Below are positions 1 to 8,479 of a stretch of DNA of 64,000 nt, piece after piece. This DNA is from G963923945 sp965199175 (lineage in GTDB: Bacteria; Pseudomonadota; Alphaproteobacteria; G963923945). Under the pieces are notes generated by a model, which saw nothing but the letters and a program-made list of their open reading frames with translations, was not told the origin of the DNA and did not search any database. Made by a program: the position numbers and the translations under genes. Position 1 is the first letter of the stretch, and every line of letters starts with the position of its first letter. The DNA lies in assembly GCA_965199175.1 (NCBI GenBank), contig OZ240684.1, positions 434,001 through 498,000 on the forward strand. Reading direction: 5' to 3'.

Positions 1-271
1 TATTTTTTTATTCATATTTTGAAAACATTTATATGATTGATTGGTTGCTAACCTTAACATATGTGGAAAATTGGATTATCCGTGAATTAGATAATAAAAA
101 ATTGATTAAATATAATAAAAATTAGATAAAAATGACGTATATTTTGATTCTGAACATTATTGACGATCAATAATCAGTGTAAAGAGTACCCATTGAGTAA
201 ATATACCAGGTTAAATATTTTGTGAATATTTGTCATGAGAAGAATATTTTCAATATAAAATTTGATAAAAA
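1..271. other. A+T-rich spacer at window start
   Basis: No gene is visible. The stretch is extremely A+T-rich, with short repeated pieces such as TAATAAAAATTAGATAAAA. It presumably holds the promoter of the lipoprotein gene that follows. One 9-mer near 62-70 fits the loose DnaA-box consensus on the minus strand, but a single hit in such DNA means little. Confidence 0.5.
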
Positions 272-1078
272 ATGAGACAATGTCTGATTATTGCAGTGAT
301 GTGTTTTCTGGTGAGTGCCTGCGGCTTGCCACCGGCGGTTACTATTGCTTCTTACATGGTTGATTCTTTGCTCATGACAACGAGCGGTAAAAGCAGCACT
401 GATCATCTGATTTCTTTGGTTTCTTCAAAAGATTGTGCGATGTGGCGGGTTGCCCGGGGTGATTCCATCTGTAATCCGTCGCCCCCTGGTGACCCCCGGG
501 AAACCCTGATCACGGGTGAAGAAGACCAACCGGTTGCGCTGGCTCAATCTGACATTATTCAAGACATCATGCAATCTGATGTCGCTCAGCCTGATATTGG
601 GGACAGCCGATTATTGATTTCCTTTCGCCCAGCTGACTATTCGGTTTATCCCCATGATCCGGCCCGCCTGCAACAGGTCTCTCCATCAACCCGGCCATCA
701 ATCGGGATACAGCAACAGCACAGCATCAACCGATCACCGGATACCGGGGAGTTCGCTATTTCTCAGGCGCCCAATGTCATGATATTTGACGAGGTTGTAT
801 CTGAAGACCCAATCACATTCCCGGATCAACCCCGACATACAAAGGTGGTCAGTCTTTGTATCGGCAGTTTCCGGGACCAGGAGCGGGCCCGGCGTTGGCG
901 GCACCGCTTTGAAGATAAGGATGCCCGGGTTGTCCGGGTCCTGATCAATGGTACATTATGGCACCGTGTTCTCTTGTCGCCGCCAGCCGGGGAATCAATG
1001 GCTGAATTTGCCAGTCGTTTCGAGCAGGAAATGGGTCTTCCTTTCTGGTTGACCGATTCTGCCGACAATACTGGATAA
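272..1078 (+). CDS. SPOR-domain lipoprotein
   Basis: Predicted envelope lipoprotein of 268 residues. The N-terminus is a lipoprotein signal, with a hydrophobic stretch ending in the lipobox LVSAC at about residues 13-17, so the mature chain would begin at Cys17. The middle (about 60-185) is low-complexity and polar. The last ~75 residues look like a SPOR domain: VVSLCIGSF opening, a basic helix (RARRWRHRF), a second strand around RVVRVLINGTLWHRVLL and a final helix. SPOR domains bind denuded septal peptidoglycan, so a role at the division site or cell wall is likely by family; no specific partner is visible. No strong Shine-Dalgarno precedes the ATG at 272. The gene stands alone, with a 272-bp gap before the next likely start. 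Confidence 0.75.
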   Translation: MRQCLIIAVMCFLVSACGLPPAVTIASYMVDSLLMTTSGKSSTDHLISLVSSKDCAMWRVARGDSICNPSPPGDPRETLITGEEDQPVALAQSDIIQDIMQSDVAQPDIGDSRLLISFRPADYSVYPHDPARLQQVSPSTRPSIGIQQQHSINRSPDTGEFAISQAPNVMIFDEVVSEDPITFPDQPRHTKVVSLCIGSFRDQERARRWRHRFEDKDARVVRVLINGTLWHRVLLSPPAGESMAEFASRFEQEMGLPFWLTDSADNTG

Positions 1079-1350
1079 TATCCCGGATAATGTTTAAGAG
1101 TCGTTGCGTTTGCAGACGCATGAATCTCACCAATCCATTCCTGACAAATTCTACACAGGCCCTATCTTTGCCATAATCAGGTAAGATATAATAGTGCAAC
1201 TCCATTACACGCAAAGATATTCCCTACATGTTAAAGAGCATCGATACGTTTATGATGACACTTATGATGAGACTGTTTTTATCACGACTTTTATCACGAC
1301 CGCGAACAATCAGCCGCCATCTGTTATCGGGAGCCGGACTCCGCATCCAG

Positions 1351-2157
1351 ATGCGCAGCATGACGCTGTTTTTATGTGTTGTGGCATGTGTGGTCTTTTT
1401 GAATCACACAGTATCAGCTGCTGATCATTTATTGTCTCATCGTGCCCAATACGCCATGTCGATTGATTCTTCTAAAATCTCTTCACTGCGTAGAGCCGAT
1501 CAGATTGTCGATGCGTCCGGGGTGATGCAAATGGAGTTGGTTGATGCATGTGAGGGCTGGAGTTCATCGCAAAATCTCAATGTGACGTTTCGTAATGCCG
1601 ATGGTGGCGGTGTGGTTTCTGATACGGCCTTTGCGAGTTGGGAAGCAAAAGATGGTTCGAATTACAGCTTTCAGGTCCGTAATGCCCTGAATAATCGTGC
1701 GTATGAGCAATTCAGCGGTCAGGCGACTCTTGCGCCGGATGGTGGTATTGCCGAATATACATATCCCAAAAGTCACCGCGTACAATTACCACCCAATACC
1801 CTGTTCCCGATGACGCATTTGCAGCTGTTGCTTGATGGGGCGCATCGTGGTGAGCGTGTCATTTCACGTGCCGTCTTTGAGGGGACCACGCAGGAGGGAA
1901 TCCATGAAATCAATGCGGTTATTGGTAAACCAGCAATTGATACAAAGCCTCACGTGGCTCTGCCGGAAACGGTCAGTAAAGCACGCTATTGGCCCATTCG
2001 GCTGGCTTATTTTGAGGCCGGCCAGGAGACACCTGTATATGAGGTCAGCCTTCATTTGAGCGAAAACGGTGTGGCCCGTGATCTGACCTTTGACTATGGG
2101 GACTTCGCGATCAAAGCCTCTCTGAGTAGTTTTCAGGTTTTCAAGCCAAGCTGCTAG
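1351..2157 (+). CDS. EipB-like periplasmic protein (DUF1849)
   Basis: About 268 residues from the ATG at 1351. This start is chosen because a clean signal peptide follows (hydrophobic core TLFLCVVACVVFL, cleavage near VSAADH); the frame is open upstream to 1228, but that extension looks non-coding. The mature protein matches the DUF1849/EipB family: an early HRAQYAMSI strand, the motif VDACEGW, and a long beta-rich body. EipB is a periplasmic beta-spiral protein that supports envelope integrity in Brucella and relatives, with a conserved disulfide joining the two cysteines. Both cysteines are here: Cys67 in DACEGW and the C-terminal residue Cys268. Assignment rests on motif recall, not a search, but the paired cysteines make it fairly firm. 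Confidence 0.8.
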   Translation: MRSMTLFLCVVACVVFLNHTVSAADHLLSHRAQYAMSIDSSKISSLRRADQIVDASGVMQMELVDACEGWSSSQNLNVTFRNADGGGVVSDTAFASWEAKDGSNYSFQVRNALNNRAYEQFSGQATLAPDGGIAEYTYPKSHRVQLPPNTLFPMTHLQLLLDGAHRGERVISRAVFEGTTQEGIHEINAVIGKPAIDTKPHVALPETVSKARYWPIRLAYFEAGQETPVYEVSLHLSENGVARDLTFDYGDFAIKASLSSFQVFKPSC

Positions 2158-2661
2158 CTTTGGGGGTGTTTTCCCCCGGAACATTCCCCGAAGCAGTTAA
2201 AATTTTTCCAGGGTTTTTCCCGGAACGGAAGATGTCACAGTTCCTTTGATAATCCCCGTATTTTGACAGTCTGCGTAGTTTGACACCCCGCATAGTTTGG
2301 TAATTCCCGGGTCTTGTCTGGTGCGGTTTCTTCTGACGGCACTGGTGCTGCCTGCCGGTGTTGTAACCGATGGCTGCATATGGTTGACGTATGATAACGT
2401 CACTTCTGATAACGTCACTTCTTATCTGTGATATGTTTGTTATCAGCCCTATGTTTGATCTGGTATATATTTGATTCTTGTCCCGGGAGTTTTTTTCAGT
2501 CGTCTTTGGATTCTTTTAACGGATTTTCTTTAGTTTAATTTATTCCGTTTCATTTTTTGTTTCGTTTAACCGGTTCTTTTCAATTTTGCAGGTTTTTTAC
2601 ACATCAGATTCAGTTCAGCGTATCCTGTTATTCGTGAATTTCTTACCTTAAAGAAGACCTC
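2158..2661. other. Spacer with short tandem repeats
   Basis: About 500 bp without a convincing gene. Just after the eipB-like stop there is a small G5/C5 hairpin (about 2161-2180), a weak terminator candidate. A perfect 15-bp tandem duplication (GATAACGTCACTTCT twice) lies at 2393-2422, and a looser duplication, TTTGACA followed by a GC(A/G)TAGTTTG element, lies at about 2262-2300. The last 150 bp are T-rich and lead into divK, so its promoter should be there; I cannot pick the boxes with confidence. Confidence 0.5.
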
Positions 2662-3030
2662 GTGAATAAAAAAAAGATACTGATTGTTGAGGATAATCCC
2701 CTCAATATGAAATTATTTCAGGACCTTTTGAATGCTCATGGCTACGAGACCATTCAGACCAAAGAAGGAATACAAGCCTTGCCTTTGGCCCGTCAGCATC
2801 GTCCTGATTTGATTTTGATTGATATTCAGCTGCCGGAAATATCTGGTTTGGATGTCACCAAATGGCTCAAGGAAGATGACAGCCTTAAAGATATACCGGT
2901 TGTTGCGGTGACCGCCTTTGCGATGAAAGGGGATGAGGAGAAAATCCTCCAGGGAGGATGCGAAGCCTATATCGCTAAGCCCATCTCGGTGGTTGGCTTC
3001 ATTGAAACGGTACAAAAATTCTTAGATTAG
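2662..3030 (+). CDS. divK: Single-domain response regulator DivK
   Basis: A 122-residue receiver domain with no output domain. In alphaproteobacteria DivK is phosphorylated or dephosphorylated by DivJ/PleC-type kinases and controls the CckA-CtrA cell-cycle relay. The sequence is close to the Caulobacter protein as I remember it: ILIVEDNPLNMKLF (acidic pair), phospho-acceptor Asp in LILIDIQLPEISGLDVTKWLK, VTAFAMKGDEE, and Lys in YIAKPISVV. Start is GTG at 2662, preceded by AAGAAG about seven bases upstream. A short hairpin downstream (GGGTC / GACCC near 3062-3078) may end transcription before the convergent rpmG gene. Identity is secure; pathway role is by family. Confidence 0.93.
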   Translation: MNKKKILIVEDNPLNMKLFQDLLNAHGYETIQTKEGIQALPLARQHRPDLILIDIQLPEISGLDVTKWLKEDDSLKDIPVVAVTAFAMKGDEEKILQGGCEAYIAKPISVVGFIETVQKFLD

Positions 3031-3178
3031 GTGACGTAGCGATCTTCTGGTGATTTCTGACGGGTCTATCGGACCCTTTGGGGTGACCACCTTTATTATG
3101 AGAGTGTTTGCGTCCTTTGTTGTTGTCGGTTGATTGGTCTCTTTCCTCTGCGTCACTCTGAAGAGTTGTTTAGTTTTG

Positions 3179-3346
3179 TTATTTTATTTTTGCCTCCTTA
3201 AAGGGGACATGTTTGCGGGCCACCGGGTCGTATTTTCGCATCTCCAGTTTTTCGGTCATTTTGCGCGGGTTCTTTTTGGTGACGTAAAAATAACCCGTAT
3301 CAGCGGTGCTCATGAGCTTGATTTTAAGGGTGGGGGATTTTGCCAT
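3179..3346 (-). CDS. rpmG: 50S ribosomal protein L33 (short gene)
   Basis: A 55-codon gene. Reading the minus strand from ATG at 3346 gives MAKSPTLKIKLMSTADTGYF, then a YVTKKNPR segment and KLEMRKYDPVARKHVPFKEAKIK before TAA at 3179. This is a complete L33 of the type lacking zinc-binding CxxC pairs. A good Shine-Dalgarno (CGGAG) lies about eight bases upstream of the start on the minus strand. It converges on divK with about 150 bp between. L33 is a small basic protein of the large subunit near the E site. Length, basic composition and the whole-length match make the call firm. Confidence 0.95.
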   Translation of the reverse strand: MAKSPTLKIKLMSTADTGYFYVTKKNPRKMTEKLEMRKYDPVARKHVPFKEAKIK

Positions 3347-3513
3347 GATTATGAGAACTCCGGTCCGCAGTATTGACGAATAGGTTGGTATGAACGCGTA
3401 TATCTTTTAGTACGCATATATCTTCGTGTATACAAACATCTGACTGTACACGGGATATCTTAATACAGATATCTCACCCTTGTTGGCAAATCCCGGCTAT
3501 TCCCGACAGTTGC

Positions 3514-3550
3514 TGACGAAATGGGTTAGATATTGACGAAATGGGTCAGA
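3514..3550. repeat. Two-copy 17-bp direct repeat
   Basis: Two near-identical copies of TGACGAAATGGGT(T/C)AGA lie at 3514-3530 and 3534-3550 with one mismatch, in the spacer between rpmG and the S41 protease gene. Nearby (3400-3480) are further ATATCTT and GTATA-rich imperfect repeats. Whether they are operator sites or only local duplication cannot be told; the same kind of stuttered sequence recurs in most spacers of the window. Confidence 0.6.
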
Positions 3551-3626
3551 CTATAGTCTTTGAAGATAATCACTCAAAGAGCCTTGTCAAGATTTGCCGT
3601 TGCCTTCAGGATCTTTGATCAGGAGG

Positions 3627-5294
3627 CTACCGGACTGATAATTGATTCCAGGAATGCGGCTGGCTGTGTTGGTAGGGTGGGGCCAGAGCATCGGCGTATT
3701 GTTGCGGATTTTCCAGAATCGTTATCGCTGTCTGGATGGTTGCTTCACGCATTTTTTGGTTCCTGGGGCAAAGATTACGCAATGTATTGAGCATTTCTTC
3801 TGCCAGTTTTTCGCCTGTTCTCCATTGATTGAGAGCAGCACGTAGCTGTGGCGAAGCTGGTTTGACTGTCGTTTGTTGTTCTTGTTGTTTTTTGGGGGTA
3901 GCCACAGCAGTACTTGCGGCTGTGCAGACCATCGGCAGGACTCCGCGTTGATCAAAGCTGTAGCCTGATGGTGCATGCAGACGTGACCAGGTGATCATCA
4001 ATTCTGCATCATTGGGGAGGTCAATGACATTTTGGACCGTGCCTTTGCCATAGGAATTGCCGCCAATGATCACAGAACGTCCCTGGTCTTGCAGGGCGGC
4101 GGCAGTGATTTCTGCTGCTGATGCTGAGCCATGATCAATCAGGACAGCAACCGGCAAATTCATTGCTAAATCATTCGGGTTTGCTTCAAAATTCTGAAAG
4201 CTATCCGGGTGGCGTCCCCGGGTTGTGAGGATGACGCCGCCGGCCAGGAAGGTGTCAGCGACATGCACGGCCTGTTTAAGGAGGCCGCCGTTATTCGAAC
4301 GCAGATCAAGAATGATTCCGGTTATGCCTCTGTTTTCGATAGCGGTTTTCCATTTGCGTAATGCGCTTTGTAAATCAGTCGCCGTATTTTTATTGAAGCT
4401 GCTGATGCGTAAATAGCCGATATTTCCCCTCATTTGAGGAAAAACAGTATTAGCGATGATGAATTGGCGTTGCATGCGCATCGTTATGAGGGTGCCATCG
4501 CGCTCAATCGTAATATTGACCCAGCTTCCGGCCTTGCCGGTGAGATAGCCGGTTACGTCATGGAATTTTTTATTGTCCAGTAACTGGCCATCAACACTGA
4601 TCAAACGATCACCCGATTGGATACCGGATTTCTGAGCAGGTCGGTTGGGTATGGTTTCAACTACCTCTATGTGACCATCGGTAATCCGGATGCGCATTCC
4701 AACCCCGTGGAATCCTTCACGCATTATTTTTTGTTTTCTTGCTTGTTCAGGAGGGACATAACGCGAGTAAGGATCCAACTGATTCATCATGCCGTTAAAA
4801 ATAAGGGTGGTGATTTCATTCAGACCTGCGTGTCGAAGATCCATTGAGTGATCACGCCCAAGGGCAATGATCTGCATGATGATCTGTGCCCATTCCTCCG
4901 GGTTGTTTGAATGGGGGAGGGCGAGGGAGGAGACTTTCTTGCCGTCGATGGAGAGACTCATCTGATTATCATGAATCCTGATCATCACTGCCGGATCCAG
5001 TGCCGCCATATTGGCAAGACCAACATGAGATAAAAAGGCAAGATCAATTTCTTCGATATAATGCTGTGTGATATGGGAAAAACCGGCTGTGAAGGTCTCT
5101 TGTATAAGCTGTGGCGATACATTTTGATCCGCTTCATCGGCTTTCGCGTGACCAGGAATGTATCCTGAAACTGTGATCAGAAAAAAAACAGCTATGATAT
5201 GGATCCAGGATGAGCGGGGCTTTTCATATGAGATTCCCCTTGATGGCCTGGCTTTGACGGTTTTGTCCGAAGGGATGCTTTTCTTCGCGTTCAT
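3627..5294 (-). CDS. S41-family C-terminal processing protease
   Basis: 555-residue carboxy-terminal processing protease (CtpA/Prc type). An N-terminal membrane anchor or signal (about 30-50, IHIIAVFFLITVSGYIPG) places it in the periplasm. A PDZ domain spans roughly 195-275 (GVGMRI... SGIQSGDRLISVDGQ). The protease core follows, with LRSNNGG near 332, the nucleophile Ser392 in GSASAAEI and the general base Lys417 in YGKGTVQ; the 25-residue Ser-Lys spacing matches the family. It trims envelope proteins near their C-termini; the substrate is unknown. The C-terminal ~85 residues after VLPMVCT are divergent. It begins three bases after the DUF983 gene stop, so the two are almost certainly co-transcribed. 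Confidence 0.88.
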   Translation of the reverse strand: MNAKKSIPSDKTVKARPSRGISYEKPRSSWIHIIAVFFLITVSGYIPGHAKADEADQNVSPQLIQETFTAGFSHITQHYIEEIDLAFLSHVGLANMAALDPAVMIRIHDNQMSLSIDGKKVSSLALPHSNNPEEWAQIIMQIIALGRDHSMDLRHAGLNEITTLIFNGMMNQLDPYSRYVPPEQARKQKIMREGFHGVGMRIRITDGHIEVVETIPNRPAQKSGIQSGDRLISVDGQLLDNKKFHDVTGYLTGKAGSWVNITIERDGTLITMRMQRQFIIANTVFPQMRGNIGYLRISSFNKNTATDLQSALRKWKTAIENRGITGIILDLRSNNGGLLKQAVHVADTFLAGGVILTTRGRHPDSFQNFEANPNDLAMNLPVAVLIDHGSASAAEITAAALQDQGRSVIIGGNSYGKGTVQNVIDLPNDAELMITWSRLHAPSGYSFDQRGVLPMVCTAASTAVATPKKQQEQQTTVKPASPQLRAALNQWRTGEKLAEEMLNTLRNLCPRNQKMREATIQTAITILENPQQYADALAPPYQHSQPHSWNQLSVR

Positions 5295-5297
5295 CTC

Positions 5298-5708
5298 TCA
5301 ATATCCCTGTGGGCCATTGGCCGGGGGAGGACCGGCATCCGGCTGGTCACTGATCCCCAGAAGCCAGTGGATAGCCAGCACCATCCCTTTGACTCTTGGC
5401 AACAACAATGCCGTCAAACCGGCGGTAACCGGTAACCAGAGTGCCATTTGAAAGAGCAGGGACGGCGGTTGATCAAGCCGCTCAATCAGGAGGATACAAG
5501 GGATAACCAGATGACCAACAAGGATGATGGTGAAATAGGCCGGCGCATCATCAACCCGATATTGGCTATATTGTTCGTTACAAGCCGGGCAACGGGGCTG
5601 AACACGCAGATACCCACGCAATAACCTCCCCTTACCGCATCGGCAACAGCGGAGACGAAAACCACATCGTAATGTGTGGGCTATTTTGGTTAAATGGGAT
5701 ATCGACAT
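5298..5708 (-). CDS. DUF983 membrane protein with zinc-ribbon-like N-terminus
   Basis: 136 residues, family DUF983, function not established. Two Cys pairs lie near the N-terminus: CCRCGKG around residue 20 and RCPACNEQY around residue 41, forming a likely zinc ribbon. The YRVDDAPAYFTI motif typical of the family follows, then two transmembrane helices (about 57-73 and 83-103). It sits directly upstream of the S41 protease gene with a three-base gap, so an operon is likely. Family members are common in alphaproteobacteria, often near envelope or cytochrome genes. I am sure of the family, not of any role. Confidence 0.82.
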   Translation of the reverse strand: MSISHLTKIAHTLRCGFRLRCCRCGKGRLLRGYLRVQPRCPACNEQYSQYRVDDAPAYFTIILVGHLVIPCILLIERLDQPPSLLFQMALWLPVTAGLTALLLPRVKGMVLAIHWLLGISDQPDAGPPPANGPQGY

Positions 5709-6306
5709 TGATCAGGACATACAAGACGTAACAGCAACAGAACAGAACAGTAAGGAGAAAAAGAACAGTGGATATGAGAATAAATAAAAACGATCACGTT
5801 CCGTGATTTTCACAATACTGTTCAGTTATTCTTCAGTTATTTTTCGGTTACGTTTCAGTTATTTTTCAGTTGTTTTTCGGTTATTTTTCAGTTGTTTTCA
5901 AAATACCATCAGTGACAGGATACCATAAGCGGAGTACAAAATGATATCATACAAAATAGTTACGTTATAAAATTACATCACAATAAAATTACATCATAAA
6001 GTTACATCACATAAAGTTATATCATATAAAACCCTGTCATCGGCTATGTCGTCAATGATCACGCCGTAAGCCGTAAACAGTCTTTGGTTGATTTTAACCT
6101 TACAGGCCCTTTTGACATGATCTTGCGTATCCGGGATCACAGAAGTAAGGAATGACTCGCCATATGGGTCGAAAAAGCGTAAAAGCGCCGCTATAAGGCA
6201 TCAGGAATAATCAGCGATGATCCAAAACATCAGGAATGATATATCAGAAACGCTAGAAATGGTCAGAAACACCAGAAATGACCGGAAACAACTGTAAGGG
6301 GTCCGT
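5709..6306. repeat. Spacer made of stuttered short repeats
   Basis: 598 bp between divergent genes (DUF983 leftward, secG rightward), with no gene seen. It is a chain of imperfect tandem arrays: about seven copies of TTC(A/G)GTTATTT at 5821-5900; four copies of (A)AA(A/G)TTACATCA(C/T) at 5966-6030; and repeats of ATCAGGAAT and CAGAAA(C/T) at about 6198-6290. Promoters for both flanking genes must lie here. Each array has a different unit, so it is not one dispersed repeat family. Confidence 0.75.
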
Positions 6307-6732
6307 ATGTCCACGGTTATTTTAATTATTCATCTTTTGCTTGCTTTGGCATTGGTTGCGGTCATCCTGGTCCAGCGTTCTGAGGGAGGGGGGCTTGGTA
6401 TCGGTGGTGGTGGCATGTCTGGTTTTATGACCAGCCGTGGCACAGCAAATTTTCTCACCCGGACAACCGCTATTTTGGCGACCTGCTTCATCTGCACCAG
6501 TTTATTGCTGGCCTATCTTGGCAAGAAAGATTATCAGCCGATCTCTATTCTTGAGGCCGAAGAAACCCCGGATCTTGATGCGCTGGAGATTCTCCAGCCC
6601 GATCCTGAAGGCACCGGGACACCAACCAATAACGATCCCGGCAATGGTGAAGGGGGTTCATCCGGGAGGTCGGGCAACGGGTCGGGAGAAAAAACAACCC
6701 AGCCGGTCGCACCGGGTGTTCCTCTTGATTAG
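6307..6732 (+). CDS. secG: Preprotein translocase subunit SecG
   Basis: 141 residues. Two transmembrane helices (about 4-22 and 53-72) flank the conserved cytoplasmic loop with LVQRSEGGGLGIGGGG and MTSRGTANFLTRTTAIL, the SecG signature. The C-terminal half (about 80-141) is a Pro/Gly/Glu-rich tail, longer than in E. coli but usual in alphaproteobacteria. SecG is the small subunit of the SecYEG channel and assists the SecA cycle. It is followed after 90 bp by pyrG, a gene order often seen in this class. An AAGGGG Shine-Dalgarno lies just upstream of the ATG. Confidence 0.92.
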   Translation: MSTVILIIHLLLALALVAVILVQRSEGGGLGIGGGGMSGFMTSRGTANFLTRTTAILATCFICTSLLLAYLGKKDYQPISILEAEETPDLDALEILQPDPEGTGTPTNNDPGNGEGGSSGRSGNGSGEKTTQPVAPGVPLD

Positions 6733-6822
6733 GGTTCTGGTTGCTTGTATCGGGCTGGCTGGTGATCTTTTTTCGTTCTCTGCTTCCTTGAGTTGTTCTT
6801 TCTTGAGGGGTTCTGGAGCCTG

Positions 6823-8460
6823 ATGACTAAAAAGCCCCATTTTATTTTCATTACCGGTGGGGTGGTTTCTTCGCTTGGCAAAGGTCTGGCTTCGGCGGCG
6901 TTGGCGGCGGTTTTGCAGGCGCGCGGATTTAGAGTCCGTCTGCGTAAACTGGATCCTTATCTCAATGTGGATCCCGGGACCATGAGCCCGATGCAGCATG
7001 GTGAAGTGTATGTTACCGATGATGGTGCTGAAACGGATCTCGATCTTGGTCATTATGAACGTTACACCGGTGTTCCGACCCGGCGTTCCGACAATGTGAC
7101 GACCGGACGGATTTATTCCGAAGTCATCGCTAAGGAGCGGCGCGGTGATTATCTTGGTGCGACCATTCAGGTCATTCCTCATGTGACTGATGCGATCAAG
7201 AATTTCGTACTCAGTGATCTTGAGGGCGAAGATTTTGTCCTTTGTGAGATTGGCGGCACGGTCGGTGATATTGAGAGTTTGCCGTTTCTTGAGGCCATTC
7301 GCCAATTACGCAATGATCTTGGGTCTTCGCGGGTTTTATTTATTCATCTCACCCTGGTTCCTTTTATTGCGGCTGCTGGTGAGATTAAGACCAAACCGAC
7401 TCAGCATTCGGTCAAGGAGCTGCTGAGCGTGGGTATTCAGCCCGATATTCTGATCTGTCGCTGTGCGTGTCCGATCGGTCAGTCTGAGCGCCGGAAAATT
7501 GCTCAGTTTTGTAATGTTCCCTCCGACAGGGTTATTCCGGCCCTGGATGTTGAGAGTATTTATCAGGTTCCTCTTGATCTTCGTGCCAATGGTCTTGATC
7601 AGGAAGTCTGTGACTATTTCAATCTCAGGAAGGCCCGGTTGCCTGATTTATCAGGCTGGGAGAATATTGTACGCGGTATCCGTGAGCCGGAAGACCGGGT
7701 GGTTATCGCCATTGTCGGGAAATACACTGGCGTGGTTGACTCTTATAAATCTTTGGTTGAGGCGCTGACCCATGGGGGGTTGGCGAATAATGTCGGGGTT
7801 GATCTGCGCTGGATCAATTCGGAAATTTTCGAAAAAAGTGATGCCGTTGATCATCTTTCCGGAGTTCAGGGTATTCTTGTTCCCGGTGGTTTTGGTGAGC
7901 GGGGTGCTGAGGGTAAAATTGCTGCTGTGCGGTTTGCCCGTGAGCATCAGGTTCCCTATCTTGGTATCTGCCTTGGGATGCAGATGGCCGTGGTTGAGGC
8001 TGCCCGTAACCTGGCCGGACTACCCGGAGCCGGATCGACCGAATTCGGATCCTGTGATGATCCGGTGGTTGGTTTGATGACTGAATGGCTGCAAGGCGAT
8101 CACCAGCAAATCCGCACAAAAAACGGTGATCTGGGTGGGACGATGCGGCTGGGTGCCTATGACTGCCGGCTGGCTGACCAAACCCATGCCCGCCATATTT
8201 ATGGCTGTGAATGGATCTCTGAACGTCATCGTCATCGTTATGAGGTGAATAGCAATTACCGCGAAAAGCTGGAAAATATCGGTCTTACTTTTTCTGGTTT
8301 ATCTCCTGATGGGATTTTGCCGGAAATCATTGAAAACCCCAACCATCCCTGGTTCATTGGTGTCCAGTTTCATCCTGAGCTTAAGTCGCGCCCATTTGAG
8401 CCGCATCCATTATTTGATTCTTTTATTTGTGCAGCGGTTGAGCAATCGCGTTTGGTTTAG
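6823..8460 (+). CDS. pyrG: CTP synthase
   Basis: 545 residues from ATG at 6823, the same length as the E. coli enzyme. A CTGGAG Shine-Dalgarno sits five bases upstream; an in-frame ATG 30 bases earlier is unlikely. It makes CTP from UTP, ATP and glutamine. The N-terminal synthetase domain starts KPHFIFITGGVVSSLGKGL (nucleotide-binding loop) and includes LDPYLNVDPGTMSPMQHGEV. The C-terminal class I glutamine amidotransferase has the nucleophile Cys in YLGICLGMQ and the His/Glu pair in GVQFHPELKSRP. The last codons and stop are followed by an imperfect copy of themselves (see the repeat at 8451). kdsA follows after 19 bp. Confidence 0.97.
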   Translation: MTKKPHFIFITGGVVSSLGKGLASAALAAVLQARGFRVRLRKLDPYLNVDPGTMSPMQHGEVYVTDDGAETDLDLGHYERYTGVPTRRSDNVTTGRIYSEVIAKERRGDYLGATIQVIPHVTDAIKNFVLSDLEGEDFVLCEIGGTVGDIESLPFLEAIRQLRNDLGSSRVLFIHLTLVPFIAAAGEIKTKPTQHSVKELLSVGIQPDILICRCACPIGQSERRKIAQFCNVPSDRVIPALDVESIYQVPLDLRANGLDQEVCDYFNLRKARLPDLSGWENIVRGIREPEDRVVIAIVGKYTGVVDSYKSLVEALTHGGLANNVGVDLRWINSEIFEKSDAVDHLSGVQGILVPGGFGERGAEGKIAAVRFAREHQVPYLGICLGMQMAVVEAARNLAGLPGAGSTEFGSCDDPVVGLMTEWLQGDHQQIRTKNGDLGGTMRLGAYDCRLADQTHARHIYGCEWISERHRHRYEVNSNYREKLENIGLTFSGLSPDGILPEIIENPNHPWFIGVQFHPELKSRPFEPHPLFDSFICAAVEQSRLV

Positions 8461-8478
8461 CTGATTTGGTTTAGCCGA
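8451..8478. repeat. 14-bp tandem duplication across the pyrG stop
   Basis: TTTGGTTTAGCTGA at 8451-8464, which includes the pyrG stop TAG at 8458-8460, is followed directly by TTTGGTTTAGCCGA at 8465-8478, with one mismatch. The second copy ends just before the kdsA ATG at 8480. It is the smallest of four cases in this window where a gene's 3' end is duplicated downstream. Confidence 0.85.
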
Positions 8479-8479
8479 T

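Noticed and set aside
1..271. Possible replication origin (A+T-rich with a DnaA-box-like 9-mer)
   Set aside because: Only one weak box, and no dnaA, hemE, parAB or other origin-linked genes beside it.
5821..6030. Possible CRISPR array in the repeat-rich spacer
   Set aside because: Units are 10-13 bp, imperfect, directly adjacent and without unique spacers; no cas genes.
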